Below, in pieces: positions 52,495 to 63,668 of a DNA stretch of 64,000 bases (position 1 is the stretch's first letter; every line of letters begins with the position of its first letter). Below the pieces are notes generated by a model, which saw only the letters and a program-made list of their open reading frames with translations, made no database searches and was not told the DNA's origin. Both the position numbers and the translations under genes were made by a program. Where the stretch lies: positions 167,628-231,627 of the forward strand of contig CAMPET010000062.1 of NCBI GenBank assembly GCA_946803715.1, given 5' to 3'. This stretch comes from Beroe ovata (taxonomy: Eukaryota > Ctenophora > Nuda > Beroida > Beroidae).

Positions 52495-55400
52495 ATGGAA
52501 GACCTCCAGATAAGTGGACGGTCATCAGTTGCATCTAGTCGGCCTAAACCTAAGGCCAAAACGCTCGGTGTCAACTTTTCTAAGACAAAAAAGAAGCACA
52601 AATCGTCAGACGACACGAATCTCACTCAGTCGAAAGATTCCAGAGCTTCCACAACATACCTGCTCAGTCCCAGTCCTGCTGATAAAACAGGAAACCCCCT
52701 ATTAAACTCTCGTGACATATTCCAAAAGTTGTCTCAGTCACTTCCCCCTCAAGAAAATAGCAGCTACGAGGATGACATCCCTGTGAAAGATTCGATCGTG
52801 ATGAAACCTGACTTTTCTTCTGTTCACAACACAGAGAGGCAGTTAGATGGTCCTATTCACGACGTCTTGGAAACTGACCATGCTAAAGAACAAAATGATG
52901 CAGCAAGAAAAATTCAGAAGCAATGGAGAGTTTACCAAGAAAGGAAGAAACCTGTAGAAGATGTCGATGAGGCTCCAGTTTTTAAGATGAGTGATGAGTT
53001 GAGAGAGATGCTAGACATGGAAAGAAAGAAAATGCATGAAGAGCAAGAACAAGAGAAGATGAAAGAAAAGACAGAGAAAGATGATATTGACAAAAAGAAG
53101 AGAGATGCTCGTCTGAAAGCAATAGAAGAGCTCAATAAGAAAAGAGAAGAAAAAAGGAAATTACAGCAAGCAATGGTAGAGGAGGAGCTCAAGTTGGCAG
53201 AAGATTTGAAGAAGACTTCTAAGAAAAAAGGTAATCGAGGTGTTACCCCTAAAAAGAAGTCACCCAAGGAAAGGAAGGAAAAAAGCAACATTGTGCAAGG
53301 TCAAGCAGATTTTTCACAGTTGGAAAAGAATGACGATACTTCTTATGACAAGCTAGTTGATGAAATTTTCCTGTCAAATGAAAGACAGATATCAACTAAA
53401 AAATCGTTGGATTCCGAATTGAAAACTCCCAAGGTAGGTTGGGGAGATTCATCTCCAAAGAAGGGTGAAGATACGCAGAGGGAGGAAAAGAAAGTTTTCT
53501 CTTCTTTGCTCGAGACTTTGAAAATGTTGGAAGCTGAGTCAGACGAGGCATTGAGTGAGATCAAGGGTTCCAGTATCATCATTCCGCCAACGCCAAAGCT
53601 TACTCAAGGAGAAGTTTATAAACTAGATAACATGGAAAGTGGTTATTTGAACTCTACAGGAGTTGTTCCTAGTGGAAAGATCAAGAATCTGCTTAAATTT
53701 CTTGACAATGCTGATGCTAATTATTGCCCATCCGAAAATGAATCTCTTACATCTGCCACAGCCTTGGAGTACAAACGCCTGAAAGAGGCCAGTGCTGCTG
53801 TGGATGAAGTTACAGAGAGCATCAAAGATACACAAAATCAACTCACAGGAAAGCTAGAACAAATTCATTTGCTCAAATCAGAATTGACTGCTACATCAAA
53901 TCAAACAGCACAATTACAAGCGCAAGTCTTTGCTACAAAATTGGAGAGTGATGAGAAAGCTAAAGCTGTTGCCATGCTTAGACGAGCTCTTGATGAACAG
54001 AGAGACTTGACACTAAGACTTACTTCGGAGCAAGAAAAAGATGCTCAGCAACGCTTGGAGAATCAGAAATCTGAATATGAAACAACTATACAGCGGCACT
54101 TGGGGTTTATTGACCAGTTGATAGCTGATAAGAAAGAATTGAGTGATAGAGTGGAATCAATGATAACTCAGCACAGATCTACAGAGAAGAAACTTAGTGA
54201 TAAGATAAGACTATTGGAGGACAATCAGAAAGTTGATATAAAGAAGCAAAAAGAAGCCATTGAAGCAGCAGAAAAGATAAAAAGAGAAAGGTGGATTGCT
54301 GAAAAATCTAATCAAATCAAAGAGATGACTGTGAAAGGCCTTGAGCCTGAAATTCAAAACCTAATTGCCAAAAACAAAGCAGAAATTAAACGACTCAAGA
54401 CTGTTCATGAAGCTGAGCTCCTAGCAGCTGATGAGCGGGCAAGTAAAAGATTTGTTGCACAAGTGGAAGAGTTGCGGGCCCAACTTGACCAGGAGAAGGA
54501 GGCTGCATGTGCTCGAGAACGGGATTCTGCCATGAAACGTTTCCAAAAGCAAGTTGAACAGGAGGAAGATGCCTATCAGCAACAGAGAAGACGTTTATAT
54601 GCCGAGGTTCAAGAAGAAAAGGATAGGGCAGCAGAGGTGTTGAACAAGCAGAGATCCGTTCTAGATGGGGAACGAAAAGAGATGGAGAAGGAATTCGATA
54701 CAAAGTGGGCTAAATTCCAAGCTCAGCACACCATTGAGATCGAAGGGATTCAGAGGGATCACGAAAACGCTATGAGGGACATTAAGTTGAGGATCCAGGT
54801 TGAGAAAGAGCAATGGCTTGAGAACCAGAAACAGAAGCAATCAGCGGAGCTTATGGCTAAAGAACGTGAAATTCGTGCAGCATTATTGAAAGAAAGGAAC
54901 AAAGAAATTGAGCTTGTTATCAGTAAGTTAGAAGAGCAATCAGCGCTTCAGAAAGAAGAGAACATTTCCACATTGGAATGTAGGATGAAGAGGCTGAAAG
55001 ACAAATATGAGTCACAAATAGCAGATCTGGAACATGTCCAAAATACCACACAAAGTAAGTTAAATGTCATGAAGGAACGTGTTACTGAACTGGAGGCTGA
55101 TAACATCAGACTGAGAGGACATATCAAGACAGTTGAGCGGCAGTATGATGATTTGGAAAAGGTTTCCAACCAGCTGAAGTCAGAGCGGGACAAAGTAGAG
55201 GAGGTCATCAGGGGAGAGTTTTCCGAGAGGTTAGTTCTTCTGGAAGAGGAGAACAAGAATGTGAAATCTGAAGTTGTGGAATGTAGGACCCGGCATAAGC
55301 TTGAGATCGAGAAGTTGGGAAGGACACATGATGCAGAGATGAGTGAGGTTCAGAGCAGGATTACCAGCGCGTTTTCTAAACGGGATGAGGTCATCAAAGA

Positions 55401-55500
55401 CTTGAGAGATAAGAGTGCTGCAGCAGCAGCTAGGGCTGACCATCTGGAGGCTCTGCTAATCAAACAAAGGGAGCAGTTGCTAAAACCTGTCCCGAAGTAG
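52495..55500 (+). CDS. CEP131: Centrosomal protein of 131 kDa (AZI1 homologue)
   Basis: Single exon, 1001 residues, close to the ~1080 of human CEP131. CEP131 is a centriolar-satellite and ciliary-transition-zone protein needed for cilium formation and BBSome traffic. Features in order: a basic, Ser-rich disordered N terminus (KTLGVNFSKTKKKHKSS), an IQ motif near residues 137-153 (AARKIQKQWRVYQERKK), a Lys/Glu-rich helical stretch (about 165-270), an acidic linker, then a continuous coiled coil from about 410 to the end. The final block RADHLEALLIKQREQLLKP is characteristic of the CEP131 C terminus. The start is the first ATG of the frame, right after a candidate acceptor-like TTCAG at 52490-52494, so an upstream non-coding exon is possible. 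Confidence 0.9.
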   Translation: MEDLQISGRSSVASSRPKPKAKTLGVNFSKTKKKHKSSDDTNLTQSKDSRASTTYLLSPSPADKTGNPLLNSRDIFQKLSQSLPPQENSSYEDDIPVKDSIVMKPDFSSVHNTERQLDGPIHDVLETDHAKEQNDAARKIQKQWRVYQERKKPVEDVDEAPVFKMSDELREMLDMERKKMHEEQEQEKMKEKTEKDDIDKKKRDARLKAIEELNKKREEKRKLQQAMVEEELKLAEDLKKTSKKKGNRGVTPKKKSPKERKEKSNIVQGQADFSQLEKNDDTSYDKLVDEIFLSNERQISTKKSLDSELKTPKVGWGDSSPKKGEDTQREEKKVFSSLLETLKMLEAESDEALSEIKGSSIIIPPTPKLTQGEVYKLDNMESGYLNSTGVVPSGKIKNLLKFLDNADANYCPSENESLTSATALEYKRLKEASAAVDEVTESIKDTQNQLTGKLEQIHLLKSELTATSNQTAQLQAQVFATKLESDEKAKAVAMLRRALDEQRDLTLRLTSEQEKDAQQRLENQKSEYETTIQRHLGFIDQLIADKKELSDRVESMITQHRSTEKKLSDKIRLLEDNQKVDIKKQKEAIEAAEKIKRERWIAEKSNQIKEMTVKGLEPEIQNLIAKNKAEIKRLKTVHEAELLAADERASKRFVAQVEELRAQLDQEKEAACARERDSAMKRFQKQVEQEEDAYQQQRRRLYAEVQEEKDRAAEVLNKQRSVLDGERKEMEKEFDTKWAKFQAQHTIEIEGIQRDHENAMRDIKLRIQVEKEQWLENQKQKQSAELMAKEREIRAALLKERNKEIELVISKLEEQSALQKEENISTLECRMKRLKDKYESQIADLEHVQNTTQSKLNVMKERVTELEADNIRLRGHIKTVERQYDDLEKVSNQLKSERDKVEEVIRGEFSERLVLLEEENKNVKSEVVECRTRHKLEIEKLGRTHDAEMSEVQSRITSAFSKRDEVIKDLRDKSAAAAARADHLEALLIKQREQLLKPVPK

Positions 55501-55947
55501 GAATAGTGATGATGCATCACATGAGTACTGTGACATGTGTGAATTGATCTATTTATTACTTATCTTTTTTACATTTCACGATTTTATTTGCCAAGACGTT
55601 AAAACCGTCCTCACGCCTTTTTTTCGGTACATAATAATATTTATTGATGCTGTTGACAGTTCACTTTGATCACTTTCCCAGACATTTCATCAACTTCAGT
55701 CAGCTTCAGTTATTTGTACGAAATAAACTAATTCATATCAGAAAATTGTTGTACGTGTATGATAAATAAGTTATATGATATTTTAATTCATGTATAGTTT
55801 GTAAATATTATCTATGCATTGTTTAACAATTTCGCGTTTACTTGTGCCTCAATTTTCATCCCTTTCTTACTTTCACATCTGAACTTAGAATTGTATTGCA
55901 CAGTATCAAACATTATTCAGTTATCATGACATGACACATTTCATAGT
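55501..55947. other. CEP131 3' UTR and spacer
   Basis: 447 bp, AT-rich. No canonical AATAAA close to the stop; GAAATAAACT at about 55719-55728 is a possible variant signal. Nothing else recognised. Confidence 0.4.
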
Positions 55948-58900
55948 ATGGGTAGAGACAGGCGTGACAGTTCCCGGGATCGAAGAGGCAGTAGGTATGG
56001 CGGTTACTATGGCAGCAGTTATATGGAAACACGCTTTACTGAAGAGAAGGTTGAGAGACCAATTCTTATTCCATTCAACTTAAGTAGAGGAACCACTTCT
56101 TTAGTTCCAACTTCCCTGTTTGAGCAGAGTAACCACTTCGACACCATTTTGCTGATGAATTACCCCCCCGCAGATTGTTTGGATCGGCGGGCTGCGTCGG
56201 GACACGGAGGTACGGACTGTGTACGAAGTTTTCCGGCGATACGGGTCCGTTGAGAACATTCTCCTCGATTCCACTGCTAATGTTGCGTGGATCTTCTACA
56301 ACAACTCGAGAGATGGTGAGTGTCTTTTTCACTGTCACTTCACGCCGACTCCTGTCACTTATCTAAAACACGGTTTCCATACAAGGCTCAGGGCAGTTTT
56401 CTCTGAGACCCCTCGGCCCTCCCCCTACTAGTAATCAATGGAACTCACTGATTATTGATATATTTTTGATCATATATATGCAAGAGTGTCAAAGACAAAG
56501 TTTTGCAAAACTTTTCTGCGTGTTCTTAAGATTAATCATTTAGCACCACCAAACACATCGTTCAATTAATATTTGCCACGTGACGACAACGTATTTTCAG
56601 CTCGTGAGGCTGTGAGGTGCATGGACAGACGTGAGTTTCAGCGATACACTATCGCTGCTGCACCCTCTCAGTGGAAACCCTCAAAAACCCCCAAATTCCT
56701 TGAGCTGACCGATAAGTATGAACCATTCTTCTTTCACTCGGTATCTCTTGTTGTGATCAGCTGTCGGTTTGCTATTTTGATGGAATTTCCATTTTCCGTA
56801 GCACCAGTATCCATTCCGTGAATTTCAAGATTTTAGTTCCTGCTCGCCTTTCACGATTTACAAACATTCATAGCATGAAATTCCATCAAAATGAGTTGTC
56901 TTTTGACAGACTTATTTTACTGACGAATAACAGATCGTTATTTCCTGTAACGCAGATATCTTCTTCTGAGTGTCGTTGGAATGCCCCGCTATAATTGAGA
57001 TTTAAAGCAGTTTTTAGCGGGACTCATTTGCAAACACACCCAACAACTAGCAACGTTTCATGCAATACTCCCGGTAGTGAGCAATTGTGGGCAGTTGTTT
57101 TGCGAACTTGTGTGCTTTATCTTGCGCGCGGCGCAACGTTAGCGTGGTATGGCATTCCTTTGTCCTTGTTTCAGGGCTTGTGTTTTTCCAATTTCCCGAT
57201 GATTTGTGGTGTGAAGCACAAGAAAACTGGCTGATTTGAGCTTGCTGGTTTGCATGGTTCATGTCAAAAGGAACTCCAGTTGAGAACACTCAACAAGAAC
57301 AATGTTCTTTTTGTTCTTTATTCCCTCAATCATTTGATCATCGTGGCTTCTTTACGCTGTCATATCCGCATGATATCTAAAAGGAATACAGTTGAGAACT
57401 CTCAACATTGCTGCCGATGGTTTGTCTGTGGAATCAATAATTGTCCTCCCAAGAAGCCCGATTGTTGCTGGCCTGATGTTTACTTGATTCCTGGGTTTGC
57501 TGTCGAGTCAACACTCTCTTTATCTCTGCTATATTTGTTTGTCTCATGTTTTCCAATTATTGATGATCAGGGTGCGGGTTTTCCTTGAGACAGCGGGGAT
57601 TTTCCCCTCACTCTTCCCTCTCTCCTCATCTCTCTGCACCTAACTGTGCTCAGACTCAGGTTATTCCCTTATCCTAGACATTGTATGAACCGGATTCCTT
57701 GTCTGGACCACGTGAACACCAATCACATCCTCCTTACATCTGAGGACCAGGAAAAGACGGACATCCCCATATCACGTGAGCAACTCTTGAAGGAAAAGGA
57801 CTGAGGAATCACAGGGGAACAAGTCGTCTCCTGACAACGATTCCGGTTCTAATGATTGTCTAGGATAAGTGTGATAACCTGAGTCTGACACTGGCGGAGT
57901 TGGTGCAGCATAATGGCGTATCCTTTTGAAAATGTATGATATTCTTGAGGTAATTATCATATTAAGAGGATGTCAGTAAAATGAGTCTGTCATCATGTAT
58001 CGTTTGGTGTGTACGTTTAGTGTTTATTCTATCTCCTGAATTGAGTTATGCAGCCCTTTGCTAAGTCAGTACAACAAGTTAAGATTCAGACCTCAAACCA
58101 CGCATCGAAAATCGGGATAACTCTCTAGTCAAAAGAGGACCAGGCTGAGGGTCTCATCCATCGCTCCCCCTCTCCTCCTCCATCATTGATAGGATCACTT
58201 CCCCTCTCTCGCCCCCTGTTTATGTCGAATATCCGCGCGGGTAAGTGGAAGGACCCCTCCTCAGCTCCCGCCTAACCAATAGTTAGCAGGTGATGGTCCG
58301 TGGCATGTAACTGAGTTCCGGACAAGCACCCTCCTCCCCCCTCTCCCTCCAGCAGCAGCTCCTTCACTGACACGAGGATCATGGGACATGGGCGGATATT
58401 ACTCTCTCAGCGGACCCCTTCTCCCTTCCCTGTGGATCATCCTCCTATCGGCTATCATCGCATCGTAGTTACATGCCACGGCCTCACTGTTAACCGTAGA
58501 GAACCGGAGATTTTCGACAAAACCCTGCTGCATTCCTTCCAATTCATCGATAGTAGCAGAATAGTTTCACGTACTTCCCTCACTTAAATAATCTGCAATT
58601 TCAGAGATAGACGACGGAGACGACGTTCCACATCTTCCTCCGAGGAGCGGTTAGTTTCAAGTGCAAATTTCGACATTGAGAAGGATTTTCTCGATACAGG
58701 GGATATGATATTTCTATATGTCTATGATTTCAGGTCACGAGGCAGGAAGAAGAAAGCGAGAAATGGGTCTTCCTCTTCATCTTCTGAGTGAGTATTGGTT
58801 TTTCTCCACAAAAAAGCAGTCTTGATTGTAATGACTTAACAATTCACCGTCTTTCTGCTCTGAGAGTGAATGAACACCATTTCAGTGGATCTTCAAGTGA

Positions 58901-60179
58901 TGGGAGTGTCAAAAAATCCAAGAAGAAGGCGAAGAAGCTGAAGAAGAGGCACTCATCTTCATCTGACAGCTCTGCTTCTCCCGTCAAACGCAAGAATCTC
59001 GCAAAGAAGGAAGATTCCCCCAAGAAGGACGAGGCTGAGGAAAAGAAGGAGAAAACGCCGTCAAACTCGGACCGCTCTCAATCTCCCCCTCCTAAGCAGG
59101 AGTCTTCACCGAAGAAGTCCAAGAGTCGCTCTGGGAGTGAGAGTGAGAAATCACCCTCACCTCCCAGAAAGAGAAAATCCAACTCACGGGATTCGAGTTC
59201 TCAGTCCAGGAAATCGGAGGATCCCCCTGCCGCCAAAAGCCCTAGCAAGTCACGATCGAGGTCACGATCACCGACGCCCGAGAAGTCGCCGGTGAAGGAG
59301 AAGTCGCCGAGTCCGGAGCCGCCCCGGGAAAGTGAGCGTTACTCCCCGGGAAACAGCGATTCCGAGAAGGAGAAAGCGGCGGAGCATTCTGACGGTTCGG
59401 AGGGTGATTATCGGACGATGAAGCATATCAAGAGCAAGAAGGAAAAGGGAAAGAAAAAGGAGAAGGAAGAAGAAAAGGTCGAGTCTGAAAAGGAGGATGA
59501 GGGAGAAGGGAAGGAATCGCCGAAACAAGAACGGAAATATCGCAAGAAGTCCGCCTCCCCCGAGCCTGTGAAGCACAAGAAAGAGAAGAAAAAGAAAAAG
59601 AAGAACAAGAAAGACAAACACCGGAGCTCTGTAACACCGCAGAAGGAGCCTGAACCGAAGGACGATACCCCGAAGATGAGCCCCGCGAAGAGGGACGCTA
59701 CCCCAGTTGTCCGGAGTCCGTCTAACTCCCCGACCAAATCGGACAGGGAAACAGCTGCGATGGACGTCAACGACGAGCCCAAGAACAACAACCGACAGTC
59801 GCGATCGCAGAGCAGGGACTCCTCGCCCAAGAAACGGGATGATTCCGGCAGCCGGTCAAAGTCCCCGAAGAAGTCTCCCTCTCCCAAGCCGTCAGTAAGT
59901 CCGAAGAGGAAATCCAGATCACCGAGGCGGCGATCATCTCCAAGGAAACGGTCTCGTTCTCCGAGGCGCCGAGACTCAAGGTATTTTACATGGTCTCTGA
60001 GTAGAAATGAAATCATAGCTAGGGCTGATCTGTCAACTATCCATCCCCCGAATTTGATCCCAATCTTCTTTCCATTCAGAGATAGATCAAGACGGTCGAA
60101 AAGAAGTAGGTCTGGAGGTAGACGAAGTCGTTCGCGTGGCAGATCAAGTACCTCACCACGACGTCGATCCAGACGATAA
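55948..60179 (+). CDS. RRM protein with long RS/KE-rich tail, probable splicing regulator
   Basis: Exons 55948-56049, 56174-56315, 56601-56715, 58605-58649, 58734-58787, 58886-59980 and 60080-60179 give 550 residues with consistent phases. The N terminus (RDRRDSSRDRRGSRYGGYYG) is Arg-rich. An RRM follows: IVWIGGLRRDTEVRTVYEVF, RRYGSVENILLDSTANVAWI and FYNNSRDAREAVRCMDRREF. The rest is low complexity: RRRRRRSTSSSEERSRGRKK, Ser runs, KKAKKLKKRHSSSSDSS, many SP and RS dipeptides, a KEKGKKKEKEEEKVESEKED region and a terminal RSRSRGRSSTSPRRRSRR. This layout suits a nuclear-speckle SR-related protein. I cannot name the orthologue. The third intron is unusually long (1.9 kb). Confidence 0.75.
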
Positions 60180-60193
60180 GTCATTCGTCAACC

Positions 60194-60199
60194 AATAAA
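60194..60199 (+). promoter_or_regulatory. Polyadenylation signal AATAAA for the RRM-SR gene
   Basis: Canonical hexamer 15 bp after the stop at 60179 (CCAATAAAGTTGTGACG), followed by T/G-rich bases. Very short 3' UTR implied. Confidence 0.6.
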
Positions 60200-60976
60200 G
60201 TTGTGACGTCACAGATGTCACATCGACACTGATAATTGTTTTCAATAATACAACTTTTTATCCAAACTTGCTGAATCTTTACAAATACACCGCCTGTTTC
60301 AATGCCCGTGATTCCCCTGATGAGCTTTAAGCTATCATGAAATCTGCAAATGTTTTTTTGCACATGACTTGTATTGCTTCCTTACTTTTAATTTATCATA
60401 TTAAACCTGTGTTTAACTGAAGTGAACCCGTGGGTAGTGAATGGACGTTCAAATTTCTGACGTCATCAAAGCCAAAGTACCCTGCCCGCGCGTTACGTGA
60501 CCACTGCAAGTGACGCGCGCGTTCGTAATTGGATATACGCGCATACGGATCCATATCAAAAAGACCGCGCGTTCCAAATCAGACGAATTAGCGCAAACTA
60601 TTTGCTTTGACTGTCACACAACAACTTCAGAATGCAGCTATCGGGTACTATAATTCCTGTCAGTACAAGAAGTTAAAGCCGTTTTGAATCGGATGACGGA
60701 AAGTGGGTAACATTGAATAATAACGGAATGATTAAAATATTTCCAATTAACAAAATCACGAACTAATGTTCCTAGTAATATTCATTCATGATCTACGTTG
60801 ACACAACCCAACAAAAGTTTGCAAATGAATCTTATTTCACATCCAAAGCAACATCGAAATCTTAAAAAATGGATAAAAAGACATAGGGTAAAATTTACAA
60901 TTAATATTGCATTCCATACGATAGAAGGAGCTGTCAAATAATATTAGTATTCCTTTTTATGCTGTTTAAATCGCGA

Positions 60977-61046
60977 AATAGCAGTGTCAGATTTGATAAT
61001 AATTCTGAGGATTAAACTTAATCATTTGCAATCTGACACTGCTATT
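60977..61046. repeat. Hairpin with perfect 17-bp arms near the Argonaute 3' end
   Basis: AATAGCAGTGTCAGATT at 60977-60993 and AATCTGACACTGCTATT at 61030-61046 are exact reverse complements separated by 36 bases. The distal part of the stem pairs poorly. It could be a minimal MITE, a pre-miRNA-like hairpin, or a 3' UTR structure. Confidence 0.7.
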
Positions 61047-61186
61047 ATTAATTTTGATGTAAAATGAAGGTAGGGTCATGGGGAAATAAGAATGTTGGAA
61101 TCTGCTTGGAATTGTAACTGGGTTGAGAAGTTAAAAATGGTGATCATCAAAGAATAGCGATCGTAAGCAGTTTCCTGATATCTGTG

Positions 61187-61362
61187 CTAGACGAAATAGT
61201 TCACATTTCTGAGGGCTTTATGTTGTGAGAGCTTGCTTTCAATTTCTGATAATCTTGGAGCATTCTTGAAGTCCAACTTCAAAGCAGAGAACATGACGCG
61301 CGCACGTGCACAGAGCAAATGTGCGTAGTACGTTGGGGCTGGGTACGATACGCTCCTGAAAA

Positions 61363-61397
<35 letters not shown>

Positions 61398-63668
61398 NGT
61401 GTAAGTGTGTGTGTGTGTGTGTAAGTGTGTGTGTAAGTGTGACGTACCTCGAACATCTAGCGTACGTATGACACAGGTAGAAGGTAAGGTGTTGTATTAG
61501 GTCGGGTGACATGTCACTGTCATCCCACAACACGGTATAGTGACAGGGACGATTTGTGCCCTGTATTCCGCAGTGACTGTTCAGGTAGAAATCAAAGTGG
61601 ATGGGATGGGTGATTTCTCTGTCGACAACCGTCCCTGCCGGCACGTTCCCCGATGACCTGCGGGTGAAATGTGAGACATACTGCTGAGGTGATTACACTT
61701 GGACAACACACATCAACTACAGGATAGGTATTGTCGTATTGACATGATCAAGGACATATAAAAGTGAGAGGATTTGAGACGTGCAGAGAAGCAAGTAATT
61801 CTCGATATATCAGGGGGAACTGTATCACTAGTGCACACTGCACGTCATGGAGGACAGACCTGTCAGCATCAGACGGATTGGCGCAGTAGAATCTGGTGTG
61901 GTGACGTTTCTGTGCCGTGATGTATGTTATTTTCGGCTGGAATCCTTCCTCCAATTCCTGCGGGGAATGGGTAATACACTTCTCATGTGATGCTTCATGT
62001 ACGCAGAACTGTCGTTTGGTATGCACTTCAACTTGGTTGTGTTGCAATGTACTGAATTGTCAGGATCAGAGTTGTCAGGATCAGAGGTATGAGCACCAAA
62101 CACTGATAGGGGGCACAATGTGGGACCGGCGTTGTCGACCGGCCCCTATAACACTGTAACCTAACACTCAACTCATTACGCAGCATTCATTACAATCATG
62201 CCATCGCTTGGGACTTTTACTTATTTACACATCCACGACTATGAAATCAACCTCGTGAAAATTCACGGGAATTATAAAGACAGTTGACAGGTCTGTTGAC
62301 TGTCAATCATAGCACAGATCACACACACACACGCACACACACTCACGCACGCTCAAAGATTACTTGACTGTCAAGCACGAAGTCATGTATTTAGTGATAG
62401 ATAGCACGTTGATCCTGATGAGAAGTTGACTTCTCACCATTTCAAAGTTCAATTCATAATCAATTGAATCAAATCTCATGGAGCAGGAATCGACACACAC
62501 ATGTATCAATAAAAATCTATTCATATCATTGAAAATGTGCCGTTTCCTTACCTTGCATGCTGATTGAATACCGGCGATTTCCTCTGTCAGTGTTTGGATG
62601 AACTGACCCTCAGATACACCGTCACGATAGTACAAGATCTTGCCCGGTTTCAGGTTGTTGACCGTCCGAAATTCCAGCAGCAACTCCTTCATGATGCCTG
62701 AGGGAGAGGGGGTTGAATTAGTCTGGGAATCATTAACTAATTGATGATAGGTCATTTCTGTTCTCGAATTTGCCGACAATCTAGTCAATTTCATCTTCTC
62801 TTTGCAACACTAAGGGGGATAATTCTCACCCTTGAAATCTCGTATAATCTCATCTGAAGCCCTGTTGCTGTTCTGATTGACCTGCAGTTTGATTCTACTG
62901 GCGTACTTACTGCAATGTCTATCAAGTGTACACACTACACCGGCTATAGACGGCTTGCTGCCTTCATCTGCAAGGCATGATTATCCCTTTTATGGTTTAA
63001 TTGAATTAGTTTCATTTGTCAGTTCTGATATAATTGCAGACTAGAGGGTTACAATATCATATCAAGCCAAGAAACATCATCAATTTAGAGATGACTGTTT
63101 AGTGTTAACCGGACATCGATGTCCCCTAATTGTGACATTGGATGGACATTTCTATACTGGATATGAATGTCTATACCAACCTCTAGCCCAGTGGGTGACA
63201 TCAGCGCCGACAATCATCACCGGCTCCCCGAATATAAACCGTCCCATTTGCTGCGCTAGTTGACTTGACCTAAAGTTCAATGACCAGTTGGTTCCACCCC
63301 TCTTAGAATTGGTTTTCAGTAAGATGTTACCCAGCGTCTGTGGTTTGAACCGTTTCAGAACTGTGTCTGAGGGGTAAAATTTCATTATGTTACGTCATAG
63401 ATACAGATAAGACGTTTCTGTGTGAACCTAGAACGTCCGAGTATATGACGATTCTGTCTAAATAATTCATTCAATACTCGCACAAGTATGATGGTATGTG
63501 GTGTCAAGGACTAACCGAGGTTTATACACTGCGTCACCACACCGAATGACACCTCCAACTCCTTGACACCGCTGTAAACATCGTTACTGCATCTCGAGGG
63601 AAGGATGAAGAACATGTACTCCAATCGCGGGAACTGAGTCAGAACTTGCTCGATTGTCGACTTGAAGT
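61187..63668 (-). CDS. AGO: Argonaute (AGO clade), MID end and complete PIWI domain; 5' part beyond window
   Basis: Reverse-strand exons 63668-63516, 63360-63181, 62967-62830, 62697-62552, 61957-61860, 61657-61448 and 61355-61187 give 363 residues to the stop, all phases consistent. Argonautes bind small RNAs and slice or repress targets. Visible blocks: [68 protein letters not shown] (first catalytic Asp), [13 protein letters not shown] (second Asp), [59 protein letters not shown] (catalytic His) and [20 protein letters not shown], ending NVNYFV (family YFA). A glutamate-finger candidate is in [10 protein letters not shown]. The tetrad thus looks intact, suggesting slicer ability. The pattern is AGO- rather than PIWI-type. 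PAZ and the N domain would lie to the right of 63668 or off the window. Confidence 0.93.
61360..61440. repeat. (GT)n microsatellite in an Argonaute intron, with an N
   Basis: Near-continuous GT units with GTAAGT interruptions and a single N at 61398, in the last intron of the Argonaute gene. The repeat adjoins the acceptor of the last exon (in sense orientation a CA-rich tract). Confidence 0.85.

Larger units (their letters stand above)
60180..61186. other. Convergent spacer between RRM-SR gene and Argonaute
   Basis: The two genes are tail to tail, so this holds both 3' UTRs. A polyadenylation signal (60194) serves the left gene. CpG-rich alternation appears at 60485-60600 (GCCCGCGCGTTACGTGACC). 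A perfect-arm hairpin lies at 60977-61046. No exon recognised. Confidence 0.5.

Noticed and set aside
57682-57776. Possible cassette exon of the RRM-SR gene (after TATCCTAG, before GTGAGC)
   Set aside because: It opens in a frame without stop but ends in phase 1, which does not fit the next exon (58605), whereas joining 56715 directly to 58605 is in phase.
59408-60184. 258-codon reverse open frame opposite the RS-rich exon
   Set aside because: Arg/Ser-rich forward codons produce Leu/Phe/Ser-rich antisense frames; no independent evidence for a gene.
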